From the NCBI GenBank assembly GCA_964036195.1, contig CAXIWS010000476.1, positions 124,001 through 188,000 on the forward strand: DNA of 64,000 bases, written 5' to 3'. The DNA is from Sphaerolaimus hirsutus (taxonomy: Eukaryota; Nematoda; Chromadorea; Monhysterida; Sphaerolaimidae). Made by a program: the position numbers and the translations under genes. A model generated the notes under the pieces. It saw nothing but the letters and a program-made list of their open reading frames with translations. It had not been told where the DNA came from and ran no database searches. Every line of letters begins with the position of its first letter. Position 1 is the stretch's first letter. Shown here piece by piece: positions 32,504 through 43,874 of this stretch.

Positions 32504-33008
32504 GCGTCTCCTGTGACGCTTGTGACGCTTCTCTGCGTCTTTCTGTGCAGTGCTCTGTGCACCACGGATTTGTTGTGCCACGCACAATACCAATGCAGTC
32601 CTACAGGCCCCTGACGTGTTTTCACGCGTTGACCTTTACTGCACTGGCACCAGGTGTGTTCCTAAAGCCCCTGACGTGATTGTTTACACGCGTTGACTTC
32701 AACACACCGGTCAAATCCACCTGGACAATAAACAATTTATTTGCCCAGCAGTGTGCGCCCAAAGAGGGTCCGTACACACTCTTTCTGAGCGCTCTGGCGC
32801 TCTTTCTGGCACGCCTGTGTGCCTTGTGACCACGCCGGCCACTTGCTCTCCTGAGCGGCTCCTGTGCCGCTGTGCGCAGTGCTGCGCTTGCCGTGTCACC
32901 TGTGACACGTTTCTGTGCACTCTGGTGCACTTTCTGATTCTGGGCAGTGTTTCTGTACACTGCTCTGCAATTGCGCCTGTGCAATGCAGAATTCTGGCAC
33001 TTTTGTGC
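32504..33008 (-). other. Array of short hairpins in leader, element 1
   Basis: About 13 closely packed hairpins. Coordinates (stem-loop): 32504-32519, 32524-32539, 32545-32562, 32615-32626, 32787-32802, 32808-32823, 32854-32871, 32874-32887, 32892-32909, 32915-32930, 32944-32963, 32964-32990 and 32997-33008. Stems are 4-10 bp with different sequences, but most loops on the + strand read nCCTGT, TTCTGT or TCTG (RNA sense ACAGGN, ACAGAA, CAGA). Element 2 keeps the array at 50060-50563, with changes mostly in loops. Constant loop plus variable stem suggests binding sites for an RNA-binding protein, such as Gag, but this is inference. Confidence 0.7.
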
Positions 33009-33080
33009 TGTCTGATCTGATGGTACCGAGCAGGCACAGCGTGTATATTTGATGGGAGCTCCGCAAAGCCCCTACACGCT

Positions 33081-33102
33081 ACCAAGTATCCTAATACTTG
33101 GT
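33081..33102 (-). other. 9-bp leader hairpin with a compensatory change, element 1
   Basis: ACCAAGTAT and ATACTTGGT pair perfectly around a CCTA loop. In element 2 (50637-50658) the arms read ACCAAATAT and ATATTTGGT: one G-C pair has become A-T on both sides while the loop is unchanged. This is direct evidence that pairing is maintained. Confidence 0.75.
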
Positions 33103-33116
33103 TTTCAAATCCACTC

Positions 33117-33150
33117 TCTGTCAGCTACAGCCCTCTGTCAGCTACAGCCC
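33117..33150 (+). repeat. Two-copy 17-bp direct repeat in leader, element 1
   Basis: TCTGTCAGCTACAGCCC occurs twice without a gap. The same doublet is present in element 2 (around 50673-50706). Each unit can fold as CTGT/ACAG. Confidence 0.8.
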
Positions 33151-33673
33151 TTTGTACACTGATACCCCTACTTTTGCACTTCCGAGGTATGAGTCCACTC
33201 TTACCCAGTGGAGCGAGGGACCTCCGCGAATGCCCAAAAAACAGCCCTTTGACTAGCGTGGCTTTGTGGCGATCCTGTCTCCGTCAGGTCACCCTCCCTT
33301 GGCATAGGAAGGACGTGCGAGCGGTCACTGGCGTCCGTATGTCCAGGAGCGTCCAGCAAAAGTTTGACCACCGTCCGACAATGACTCCTTGTCAAATGCC
33401 GGTGCCGCCCAGCGTCTAGCACCTTGCCAGAACACTGGTGAAAGCTGCCTGAAATCCTGACAGGCTTGTCAGAACTCCAGTGTCCTCCGCGCGTGAGCGT
33501 AGAACCGCTCCCAGGATGTAGACAGGAGTGTCGTGACTTTGGCACAGTGCTGTCTGCAAATCAACAGTCAACGCTCAGCCAAGGCCAATTGATGTTCAGC
33601 AGGACTTTTGAAGTTCTGCCAACTGCCGCACAATGTCCGTTCCGGCTTGGTGATAGCACAATGTCATGCAATC

Positions 33674-33691
33674 ACCCTGCTCGCTGCGCCA
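33674..33691 (-). other. Primer binding site, tRNA-Ser type, element 1
   Basis: Immediately after the 5' LTR in the sense of the element the sequence begins TGGCGCAGCGAGCAGGGT. The + strand equivalent is the 3' end of a tRNA including CCA, with a G discriminator. As I recall them, metazoan tRNA-Ser(UGA/CGA) acceptor and T-arm 3' strands match over all 18 nt. There is no gap between LTR and site. Confidence 0.82.
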
Positions 33692-34944
33692 TGTGATGAA
33701 GCCACCGAAGTCAGCGTCTTCTACCACCGAATCCGGCTGCTTCAAGACCGTAGTGAGAAACGGCCTTTAGAGTGGTTGATTTCCCGTTGTTGCTGAACGT
33801 CCACTTGTCGACAGCCAAGTTGAGTTTATTTCGTAGTTGTGTGTTGAAAAGGGGTTTCGAGATTGTGTCAGGTACTTTATTTTGATCAGATACAGCGTGT
33901 TACAAAAGCGCAAAGCCTAGCGAGCTTCCTAGTCGAAGTTTCTATCGCTAGCTTATTTTGTTCACTTGGGGTGGGTCCGCAGACTGAAGTAAAAACTTTC
34001 AAAGTAACTAAGACACGGAAATCATGTAGAAAAACAGCTACAGTAATTTCCTAATACAAATACACAAATAAGTCATAAATGCAACAAATAAATACATCTA
34101 GCCGAAACAGTTGCCTCATACTGTGCGGGCATACATTCAAATACTTATGGTAAAGAAATACCAGGTACAAATTGGGTTAATAGAAAAACTATTAATCTTA
34201 CGAGGCGCGAAGTCGGCAAACTCGGCCGATTTACTAATTTGGTTCAATTTGTCAGAAAACATTGACGCACCTTGGAACTAATAAAATAGGGTTTGAAACT
34301 GTAAATAGTAGTGTAAATGTTCCTAATGACGTAAATAGAATAAGGTATATTCAACATGATAATAATAATCACTTCCTGGAAACGTATGTTGAATAATCTA
34401 GCAAATTGGGACTTATTTGAGGTAAATGGGTATTGTAATTGAGCAGAGTTTATAATATATTCGATTGAGCAAGGTATTATAATTATTAAGTAAATATAAA
34501 TAGTTGTGAACAGGGTTATGACAATTATACCTATGCGAAGGGCTTTGTAAAGTAAATGCTAGTTGCACGCAGGGCACCATTTCTCTATTAGGACGCTGGC
34601 CTAGATAATTACGCAGCACGTAAATATTTACAAGATTTGACTTTTGTAAACTGCAAGTAAACTATGCAAATGTATGTATAATCATGATCAGAAAATTACG
34701 GCGAGTTGAATGAGCCTAATTTTATATTAATACACCTAATAATAACATATTTGACTTTTTAACCTAAACATTCCACATAAACATACCAATAACTTACAAT
34801 ACACTTTCCCAATTAAATATTCTCCATGGATAAATAATATAGTGCATAAAAGTAAATTAGTGCAAATAAGTAAATGTGCAAATATGAGCCTAATTATCAA
34901 TTCTCTGTATTTCTTTATCCATCCATTTTGCCACGGTCAGCACA
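33692..34944 (-). repeat. 5' LTR of element 1 (1253 bp)
   Basis: Partner of 22466-23718, with one difference (T at 33794 against C at 22568). It contains the presumed promoter. In the sense of the element it starts at 34944 and joins the primer binding site at 33692. Confidence 0.95.
34449..34454 (-). promoter_or_regulatory. Candidate TATA box in 5' LTR, element 1
   Basis: The sense strand reads TATATTATAAACTC here, about 490 bp into the LTR. The same TATAAA is kept in element 2 (52005-52010). The LTR is AT-rich, so other candidates exist; no start site can be seen directly. Confidence 0.3.
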
Positions 34945-34949
34945 GCCAC
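34945..34949 (+). repeat. Target site duplication GCCAC, right copy (element 1)
   Basis: Identical to 22461-22465. The satellite monomer resumes in phase with tttataacta. Confidence 0.95.
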
Positions 34950-37679
34950 TTTATAACTAAGAAACAAAAACGTGAAGAAATGTCTATTCTGGCCGATTGA
35001 ATCACGATTCACGCCTCAACCATTTTTGGGAAAGGTGGTAGACATGCACCATTGCGTAGCTGAGATTGTGTTCTATCAAAATCTACAAACGTTTTGGTGT
35101 GTTTGCCATAGCCACTTTATACCTAAGAAACAAAAACTTGAATAAATGTCAATTCTGGCCGATTGAATCACGATTCACGCCTTAACCATTCTTGGGAAGG
35201 GCGGTAGACATGCAAAGTTGCGTAGCTGAGATTGTGCTCTATCAAAATCTACAAATGTTTTGGTGTGTTTGCCATAGCCACTTTATACCTAAGAAACAAA
35301 AACGTGAATAAATGTCAATTCTGGCTGATTGAATCACGATTCACGCCTTAACCATTCTTGGGAAAGGTGGTAGACATGCATCATTGCGTAGCTGAGATTG
35401 TGCTCTATCAAAATCTACAAACGTTTTGGTGTGTTTGCCATAGCCACTTTATACCTAAGAAACAAAAACGTGAATAAATGTCAATTCTGGCTGATTGAAT
35501 CACGATTCACGCCTTAACCATTCTTGGGAAAGGTGGTAGACATGGAAAGTTGCGTAGCTGAGATTGTGCTCTATCAAAATCTACAAACGTTTTGGTGTGT
35601 TTGCCATAGCCACTTTATAACTAAGAAACAAAAAGTGAAGAAATGTCTATTCTGGCCGATAGAATCACAATTCACGCCTTAATTATTCGTGGGAAAGGTG
35701 GTAGACATGCACCATTGCGTAGCTGAGATTGTGTTCTATCAAAATCTACAAACGTTTTGGTGTGTTTGCCATAGCCACTTTATACCTAAGAAACAAAAAC
35801 TTGAATAAATGTCAATTCTGGCCGATTGAATCACGATTCACGCCTTAACCATTCTTGGGAAGGGTGGTAGACATGCAAAGTTGCGTAGCTGAGATTGTGC
35901 TCTATCAAAATCTACAAATGTTTTGGTGTGTTTGCCATAGTCACTTTATACCTAAGAAACAAAAACGTGAATAAATGTCAATTCTGGCTGATTGAATCAC
36001 GATTCACGCCTTAACCATTCTTGGGAAAGGTGGTAGACATGCATCATTGCGTAGCTGAGATTGTGCTCTATCAAAATCTACAAACGTTTTGGTGTGTTTG
36101 CCATAGCCACTTTACACCTAAGAAACAAAAACGTGAAGAAATGTCTATTCTGGCCGATAGAATCACAATTCACGCCTTAATTATTCGTGGGAAAGGTGGT
36201 AGACATGCACCATTGCGTAGCTGAGATTGTGTTCTATCAAAATCTACAAACGTTTTGGTGTGTTTGCCATAGCCACTTTATACCTAAGAAACAAAAACTT
36301 GAATAAATGTCAATTCTGGCCGATTGAATCACGATTCACGCCTTAACCATTCTTGGGAAGGGTGGTAGACATGCAAAGTTGCGTAGCTGAGATTGTGCTC
36401 TATCAAAATCTACAAATGTTTTGGTGTGTTTGCCATAGTCACTTTATACCTAAGAAACAAAAACGTGAATAAATGTCAATTCTGGCTGATTGAATCACGA
36501 TTCACGCCTTAACCATTCTTGGGAAAGGTGGTAGACATGCATCATTGCGTAGCTGAGATTGTGCTCTATCAAAATCTACAAACGTTTTGGTGTGTTTGCC
36601 ATAGCCACTTTACACCTAAGAAACAAAAACGTGAAGAAATGTCTATTCTGGCCGATTGAATCACAATTCACGCCTTAACCATTCTTGGGAAAGGTGGTAG
36701 ACATGCACCGTTGCGTAGCTGAGATTGTGCTCTATCAAAATCTACAAATGTTTTGGTGTGTTTGCCATAGCCACTTTATACCTAAGAAACAAAAATGTGA
36801 ATAAATGTCAATTCTGGCTGATTGAATCACGATTCATGCCTTGACCATTCTTGGCAAAGGTGGTAGACATGCACCGTTGCGTAGCTAATATTGTGCTCTA
36901 TCAAAATCTACAAACGTTTTGGTGTGTTTGCCATAGCCACTTTATACTCAAGAAACAAAAACTTGAATAAATGTCAATTCTGGCCGATTGAATCACGATT
37001 CACGCCTTAACCATTCTTGGGAAGGGTGGTAGACATGCAAAGTTGCGTAGCTGAGATTGTGCTCTATCAAAATCTACAAATGTTTTGGTGTGTTTGCCAT
37101 AGCCACTTTATACCTAAGAAACAAAAACGTGAATAAATGTCAATTCTGGCTGATTGAATCACAATTCACACTTAACCATTCTTGGGAAAGGTGGTAGACA
37201 TGCATCATTGCGTAGCTGAGATTGTGCTCTATCAAAATCTACCAACGTTTTGGTGTGTTTGCCATAGCCACTTTACACCTAAGAAACAAAAACGTGAAGA
37301 AATGTCTATTCTGGCCGATTGAATCACGATTCACGCCTTAACCATTCTTGGGAAAGGTGGTAGACATGCACTGTTGCGTAGCTGAGATTGTGCTCTATCA
37401 AAATCTACAAATGTTTTGGTGTGTTTGCCATAGCCACTTTATACCTAAGAAACAAAAATGTGAATAAATGTCAATTCTGGCTGATTGAATCACGATTCAT
37501 GCCTTGACCATTCTTGGGAAAGGTGGTAGACATGCACCGTTGCGTAGCTAATATTGTGCTCTATCAAAATCTACAAACGTTTTGGTGTGTTTGCCATAGC
37601 CACTTTATAACTAAGAAACAAAAATGTGAAGAAATGTCTATTCTGGCCGATTGAATCACGATTCACGCCTTAACCATTC

Positions 37680-38360
37680 TTGGGAAAGGTGGTAGACATG
37701 CACCGTTGCGTAGCTGAGATTGTGCTCTATCAAAATCTACAAACGTTTTGGTGTGTTTGCCATAGCCACTTTATACCTAAGAAACAAAATCGTGAATAAA
37801 TGTCAATTCTGGCTGATTGAATCACAATTCATTCCTTGACCATTCTTGGGAAAGGTGGTAGACATGAACCGTTGCGTAGCTAATATTGTGCTCTATCAAA
37901 ATCTACAAACGTTTTGGTGTGTTTGCCATAGCCACTTTATACCTAAGAAACAAAATTGTGAATAAATGTCAATTCTGGCCGATTGAATCACGATTCACGC
38001 CTTAACCATTCTTGGGAAAGGTGGTAGACATGCAAAGTTGCGTAGCTGAGATTGTGCTCTATCAAAATCTACAAACGTTTTGGTGTGTTTGCCATAGCCA
38101 CTTTATAACTAAGAAACAAAAACGTGAAGAAATGTCTATTCTGGCCGATTGAATCACGATTCACGCCTTAACCATTCTTGGGAAAGGTGGTAGACATGCA
38201 CCATTGCATAGCTGAGATTGTGTTCTATCAAAATCTACAAACGTTTTGGTGTGTTTGCCATAGCCACTTTATACCTAAGAAACAAAAACTTGAATAAATG
38301 TCAATTCTGGCCGATTGAATCACGATTCACGCCTTAACCATTCTTGGGAAGGGCGGTAGA
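37680..38360 (+). repeat. Satellite segment duplicated across element 2
   Basis: This stretch, marked by caaaaTcgtgaat, attcaTTccttgacc and gacatgAacc, recurs at 53574-54254. The offset is 15,894 bp; removing element 2 and one target duplication (12,574 bp) leaves 3320 bp, exactly 20 monomers. The duplication therefore predates element 2. The second copy ends at the inversion junction. Confidence 0.85.
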
Positions 38361-39972
38361 CATGCAAAGTTGCGTAGCTGAGATTGTGCTCTATCAAAAT
38401 CTACAAACTTTTTGGTGTGTTTGTCATAGCCACTTTATACCTAAGAAACAAAAACGTGAATAAATGTCAATTCTGGCCAATTGAATCACGATTCACGCCT
38501 TAACCATTCTTGGGAAAGGTGGTAGACATGCACCGTTGCGTAGCTGAGATTGTGCTCTATCAAAATCTACAAATGTTTTGGTGTGTTTGCCATAGCCACT
38601 TTATAACTAAGAAACAAAAACGTGAAGAAATGCCTATTCTGGCCGATTGAATCACGATTCACGCCTTAACCATTCTTGGGAAAGGTGGTAGACATGCACC
38701 GTTGCGTAGCTGAGATTGTGCTCTATCAAAATCTACAAATGTTTTGGTGTGTTTGCCATAGCCACTTTATAACTAAGAAACAAAATCGTGAAGAAATGTC
38801 TATTCTGGCCGATTGAATCACGATTCACGCCTTAACCATTCTTGGGAAAGGTGGTAGACATGCACCATTGCGTAGCTGAGATTGTGCTCTATCAAAATCT
38901 ACAAACGTTTTGGTGTGTTTGCCATAGCCACTTTATAACTAAGAAACAAAAACGTGAAGAAATGTCTATTCTGGCCGATTGAATCACGATTCACGCCTTA
39001 ACCATTCTTGGGAAAGGTGGTAGACATGCACCATTGCGTAGCTGAGATTGTGTTCTATCAAAATCTACAAACGTTTTGGTGTGTTTGCCATAGCCACTTT
39101 ATACCTAAGAAACAAAAACTTGAATAAATGTCAATTCTGGCCGATTGAATCACGATTCACGCCTTAACCATTCTTGGGAAGGGCGGTAGACATGCAAAGT
39201 TGTGTAGCTGAGATTGTGCTCTATCAAAATCTACAAATGTTTTGGTGTGTTTGCCATAGCCACTTTATACCTAAGAAACAAAAACGTGAATAAATGTCAA
39301 TTCTGGCTGATTGAATCACGATTCACGCCTTAACCATTCTTGGGAAAGGTGGTAGACATGCATCATTGCGTAGCTGAGATTGTGCTCTATCAAAATCTAC
39401 AAACGTTTTGGTGTGTTTGCCATAGCCACTTTATACGTAAGAAACAAAAACGTGAAGAAATGTCTATTCTGGCCGATTGAATCAAGATTCACGCCTAAAC
39501 CATTATTGGGAAAGGTGATAGACATGCACCATTGCGTAGCTGAGATTGTGTTCTATCAAAATCTACAAACGTTTTGGTGTGTTTGCCATAGCCACTTTAT
39601 ACCTAAGAAACAAAAACGTGAATAAATGTCAATTCTGGCCAATTGAATCACGATTCACGCCTAAACCATTATTGGGAAAGGTGGTAGACATGCACCGTTG
39701 CGTAGCTGAGATTGTGCTCTATCAAAATCTACAAATGTTTTGGTGTGTTTGCCATAGCCACGTTATACCTAAGAAACAAAAACGTGAATAAATGTCAATT
39801 CTGGCCGATTGAATCACGATTCACGCCTTAACCATTCTTGGGAAAGGTGGTAGACATGCACCGTTGCGTAGCTGAGATTGTGCTCTATCAAAATCTACAA
39901 ATGTTTTGGTGTGTTTGCCATAGCCACTTTATACCTAAGAAACAAAAATGTGAATAAATGTCAATTCTGGCC

Positions 39973-39977
39973 GATTG
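39973..39977 (+). repeat. Target site duplication GATTG, left copy (element 2)
   Basis: GATTG precedes the TGTGGTGAAG terminus and is repeated at 52547-52551. Joining the flanks restores a normal monomer (ctggccgattg then aatcacgattc). Confidence 0.95.
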
Positions 39978-41276
39978 TGTGGTGAAGCCACCGAAGTCAG
40001 CGTCTTCTACCACCGAATCCGGCTGCTTCAAGACCGTAATGAGAAACGGCCTTTAGAGTGGTTGATTTCCCGTTGTTGCCGAACGTCCACTTGTCGACAG
40101 CCAAGTTGAGTTTATTTCGTAGTTGTGTGTTGAGAAGGGGTTTCGAGATTATTTCAGGTACTTTATTTCGATCAGATACAGCGTGTTACAAAAGCGCAAA
40201 GCCTAGCGAGCTTCCTAGTCGAAGTTTCTATCGCTAGCTTATTTTGTTCACTTGGGGTGGGTCCGCAGACTGAAGTAAAAACTCTCAAAGTAGCTAAGAC
40301 ACGGAATTCACGTATAGAAAAACAGCTACAGTAACTTCCTAATACAAATGCACAAATAAGACATAAATGCAGCAAATAAACACATCTAGCCGAAACAGTT
40401 GCCTTATACTGCGTGTGCATACATTCAAATAATTATGGTAAAGAAATACCAGGTACAAATTGGGCTAATGGAAAAACTATTAATCTTGAGAGGCGCGAAG
40501 TCGGCAAACTCGGCCGATTTACTAATTTGTTCCAATTTGTCAAAAAACATTGACGCACATTGGAACTAATAAAATAGGGTTTGAAACTGCAAATAGTGGT
40601 GTAAATGTTCCTAATGACATAAATAGAGCAGGGTATATTCGATATAATAATAATAATCACTTCCTGGAAACGTATATTTCATAATTGGCAAATTGGGACT
40701 TATTCGAGGTAAATGGGTATATAATTGAGCAGAGTTTATAATATATTCGATTGAGCAAGGTATTATAATTATTAAGTAAATATAAATATAAGTTGTGGAC
40801 AAGGTTAAACAATTATGCCTACGCGAAGGGCTTCGTAAAACACGTACAGTAAATGCTAGTTGCATATAGGGCACTATTTCTCCATTAGGACGTTGGCCTA
40901 GATAATTACGCAGCACGTAGATATTTACAAAATTTGACTTTTGTAAACTGCAAGTAAACTATGTAAATGTATATATAATCATGATCAGAAAATTACGGCG
41001 AGTTGAATGAGCCTAATTTTATATTAATACACCTAATAACAACTTATTTGACCTCTTAACCTAAACATTCCACATAAACCTATCAATAACTTATAAAATA
41101 CTTTCCTAATTGAATATTCTCCATGGATACGTAATAAGTATAGGAAATACAATTTGCGTGGTAAATAAATATAGTGCATGAAAGTAAAATAGTGCAAATA
41201 AGTAAATATGCAAATATGAGCCTAATTATCAATTCTCTGTATTTCTTTATCCATCCATTTTGCCACGGTCAGCACA
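39978..41276 (-). repeat. 3' LTR of element 2 (1299 bp)
   Basis: Same as 51248-52546 as far as I can see by reading. Ends TGTG/CACA. It is longer than the element 1 LTR through small insertions, including extra AT-rich sequence near 40790-40860 and 41120-41165. A sense-strand AATAAA lies at 40167-40162. Open frames of 75, 82 and 101 codons inside it are shared by the two LTRs by identity and are not supported as genes. Confidence 0.95.
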
Positions 41277-41290
41277 CTCCGGGCGGAAGA

Positions 41291-41317
41291 GTTGCTGCAC
41301 CCCGTTGTTGCAGCAAC
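41291..41317 (-). other. Perfect 9-bp hairpin between env stop and 3' LTR, element 2
   Basis: Same stem (GTTGCTGCA / TGCAGCAAC) and loop as in element 1 at the same distance from the LTR. No purine run adjoins the LTR. Confidence 0.6.
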
Positions 41318-41318
41318 G

Positions 41319-43874
41319 TCACATGCTGGTGGTGGTGGGCGCCAAAGTGATGAGTGGCGTTTCCACTGTCGCCTCGGTGGTGAACGTGGTCGTGCGCGAA
41401 GTCGTGGGCGTGCGTGAGGTTGCAGGTCCTGTTGCTGGTGATGCCAACGCCGACCTAGCCTGATGATGAAGCAGGTAGTTGCCCGTGTCGCTTCCTGCGC
41501 GTTCGCGTGTGGTGAATTTGCGGATATCAGGCATGTGAACACTGTCTCTGTTCCTGGCTCTGACTTGTCCCTCATCAGCTGAACTTTCATCTGGCTGAAC
41601 GTATGCTGATAGTGACTTTGCCATTCTGTCCTCTGTTTCTGCTCTTCTGGCAAATCTGACGGACTGTGTTGAGTTGGATCTGGCTCTCCTCTTGATTGCT
41701 GGTCTCAACTCTGTCTTGCGTACTTTTCTTTGTGGATAATTGGTCTCTTTTTGAGTTGACTTCTTGATAGTGTATCTGACAGCTCTGAAGCATAACCATA
41801 TGCACTTGAATGGACACACTATGCATTTCCATATGCATGTGTATACGCATGGTGGAATCACTGGTTTCCCTGTGGCAATTCTCCAATTATACCACAGGTA
41901 TCCTGCAGCAACAATTCCAGCTACCAGGATTGTGATTCCCAGCAGCATTGCGATTGTGTTGATGATCACTTGAAAGGGTCCTTTCAGCATTCCTCCCATA
42001 AAGTTGGTGTATCCTTTTGATACTCCAGATATGTAGTGACCATATGCTTTGCCGATTCCTGCTGCTGTCTGTCCAATTCCAGCTCCAATGCCTTCTATTG
42101 AATTTCTGATCACTCTGGGATCCAATGACATGTCTGCCGTGTAATCGATCAACTGGTTCTGCACATGCTCTAAGTTCTGTAGTCTCTGAATTTGGCCTCT
42201 GACATCCATGAAATTGGTCGCTCTGTTGACAATGTTGGTGAATAGGTGAGGCGCGTCAAACGTGAAGGCCTGCCACTGTCCTTTCCATGTCATTTCAATT
42301 GGCGTCTCTGTGACATGCACCATTCCATGTGCGGACTTCCACTGTCCATGTTCATTTCTGTACAGGTGCGGTGTGGTGTGGCTGCAGTCCTCTTCTGGTG
42401 ATTTCTCCACCAAGTCTCTGCTGCCTGGACTCTTGAACCACAAGGGCCCTTCTTTGTCCAATCTCATTGGTGTGTATTTGTAGCACGTCTCTCTCACTCT
42501 TCCTGTCTGATAAATTATGTATGGCTGCACTTCCTTGCATTCCCAAAACATAATTGCTTCTCCAGCCCATTCTGCATGAACATCCTGTCTTCCCAGCATG
42601 GCTCGAATTCCCAGTGTTGGATCGATGCGGAAAAGCTGAGTCAACATGTCCAGCTGGTTCTTGCGAAGTTGACATAGCTGATGCCATACAATCGCAAATT
42701 GTGCCTGAGTCATTTCTCTGACTACATGTTGCAGGAACTGAAACTTGGAGTTTCTGTCGTCCAATCTGGCATATAATGTTCCACTGATTGTCGACTCTCT
42801 TGCCTCCACTATCTTTCCTGGCATTGCCCATTCCACAGGCACATCTTCTCTTCTGTCAAACTGGATGAATACACCTCCTTGATCGGTGTAGTATGTGTCT
42901 CCTGGAACACATTCTGAGCCAATTGGCCTCTTTGTCTTGTTGCTGTGGGAGTATGCTGCTTGCAATTTTGACACAATAATTGTCTGGCCAGATATCTCTG
43001 ATTTGAATCTGCCAATTCTTTCATATGCACATTGATGCTTGAAATTCTCCGTATCCCACACTGTGATTCCATAATTGTGGTCTCTGCAATGTCCCATCAT
43101 GGCTCTGCACTGGCTGAAATCTTGCAAGTCGCTGATTACAGTCTTTCCATCGAGTGAAGCCACGGTTCCTTCTTCCATGTAGAAGTTACTGACGACATTT
43201 TCTTTGTCATGACAACACCATGAATATTTCACATTCAAGGTTTGATTGGTTGTCCACACTCTGGGCTCCATTTCCACCAAAGGTGTTCCTCTGAACATCT
43301 TGTGAATTCTTGCATAGTTACAGGCTACCACGCCAACTTGCTGGTATTTCTCAAAATTGCCTGTAATGCCTTTCGCTCCCCAGAAACTGGTGTGTGTGAT
43401 GATTTCTTTGATTCTGATGTAGCATCTGTATGCTTTCTCTTTTTGTGGAATCTGTCTCTGTGCGTAAAGTGTAACTTTCATTGCTTTGACAAAATTCCTT
43501 GGTGGGATATGGCACTGCACTTCTTCAGGAACTGTAAGCGCATGTCCATGCCTTCCACTGGTGCAAATCTGATACTTCTGGCTTTGTGAATTGATCACCT
43601 GTTCCACAGGATGATCCTTGATTGCATCTTTGAATCTCTCATAAGTCTGCATTTCTCTGACAGATTTTGGTGGCCATTCTGAAGGCAAAGGCGGCAATCC
43701 ATGATGCGCTGCCAATGATGGTGGCCTCACTGTCGAGGTTTCCAGAACGTATGTTCTGGAAAATACTTCACTGTAAGCCTTGCTGGCTTCTCTCAGCGTT
43801 GCTGACTCTGACATGCCTGTCAGCACCAACACCATGCCTAGCATTCCAATCACCAGATTGCTGGTGGTTACTGT
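41319..43874 (-). other. Env-like glycoprotein region, element 2
   Basis: Residues about 2050-2900, same layout as in element 1: internal signal peptide, Cys-rich ectodomain, Gly-rich membrane-proximal part, transmembrane helix, six-Cys cluster and basic tail. The signal peptide has many substitutions yet stays hydrophobic. The P4 position of the basic cleavage motif is Lys here (codon 42938-42936), a weaker match to the furin consensus. Confidence 0.75.

Larger units (their letters stand above)
32464..33691 (-). other. 5' leader of element 1 (1228 bp)
   Basis: This lies between the primer binding site and the gag ATG. It holds upstream ATGs with sense-strand open frames of 114 codons (33545-33201), 124 codons (33085-32711) and 120 codons (32984-32622). 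These frames also exist in element 2, but the changes between copies alter residues freely, so coding function is doubtful. The half nearest gag is dominated by short inverted repeats (see the hairpin array). Two imperfect 35-38 bp repeats (about 32600-32634 and 32660-32697) each contain CCCCTGACGTG and CACGCGTTGAC. The leader probably carries packaging and translation signals. Confidence 0.75.
22466..34944 (-). mobile_element. Full-length BEL/Pao LTR retrotransposon with env (element 1)
   Basis: A 12,479-bp element on the minus strand: 5' LTR 33692-34944, primer binding site 33674-33691, leader to 32464, a single gag-pol-env frame 23761-32463, 3' LTR 22466-23718, flanked by GCCAC. Superfamily assignment rests on the protein order PR-RT-RH-IN, the DUF1759-type Gag, the Pao-type RT/RNase H and the DUF5641-type integrase tail. 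The LTRs differ at one site in 1253 (C at 22568, T at 33794), so insertion was recent. The frame has no stop or frameshift. It is intact by inspection, although it carries Gly instead of Arg at residue 1367 in the ATRG box of RNase H. Element 2 is a sister copy of the same family. Confidence 0.95.
34945..39977 (+). repeat. Satellite array between the two elements
   Basis: About 30 monomers in the same orientation and phase as the left block. Local variants include a three-monomer duplication marked by gccgaTagaatcacaattc and ttaattattcGtggg (35655 and 36153, 498 bp apart), a rare gacatgAacc monomer at 37861, and two monomers near 39500-39670 with cctAaaccattAttggg. The array is continuous with the preceding block once element 1 is removed: the 5-mer pattern carries on. 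It ends with GATTG, the target duplication of element 2. Confidence 0.97.
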
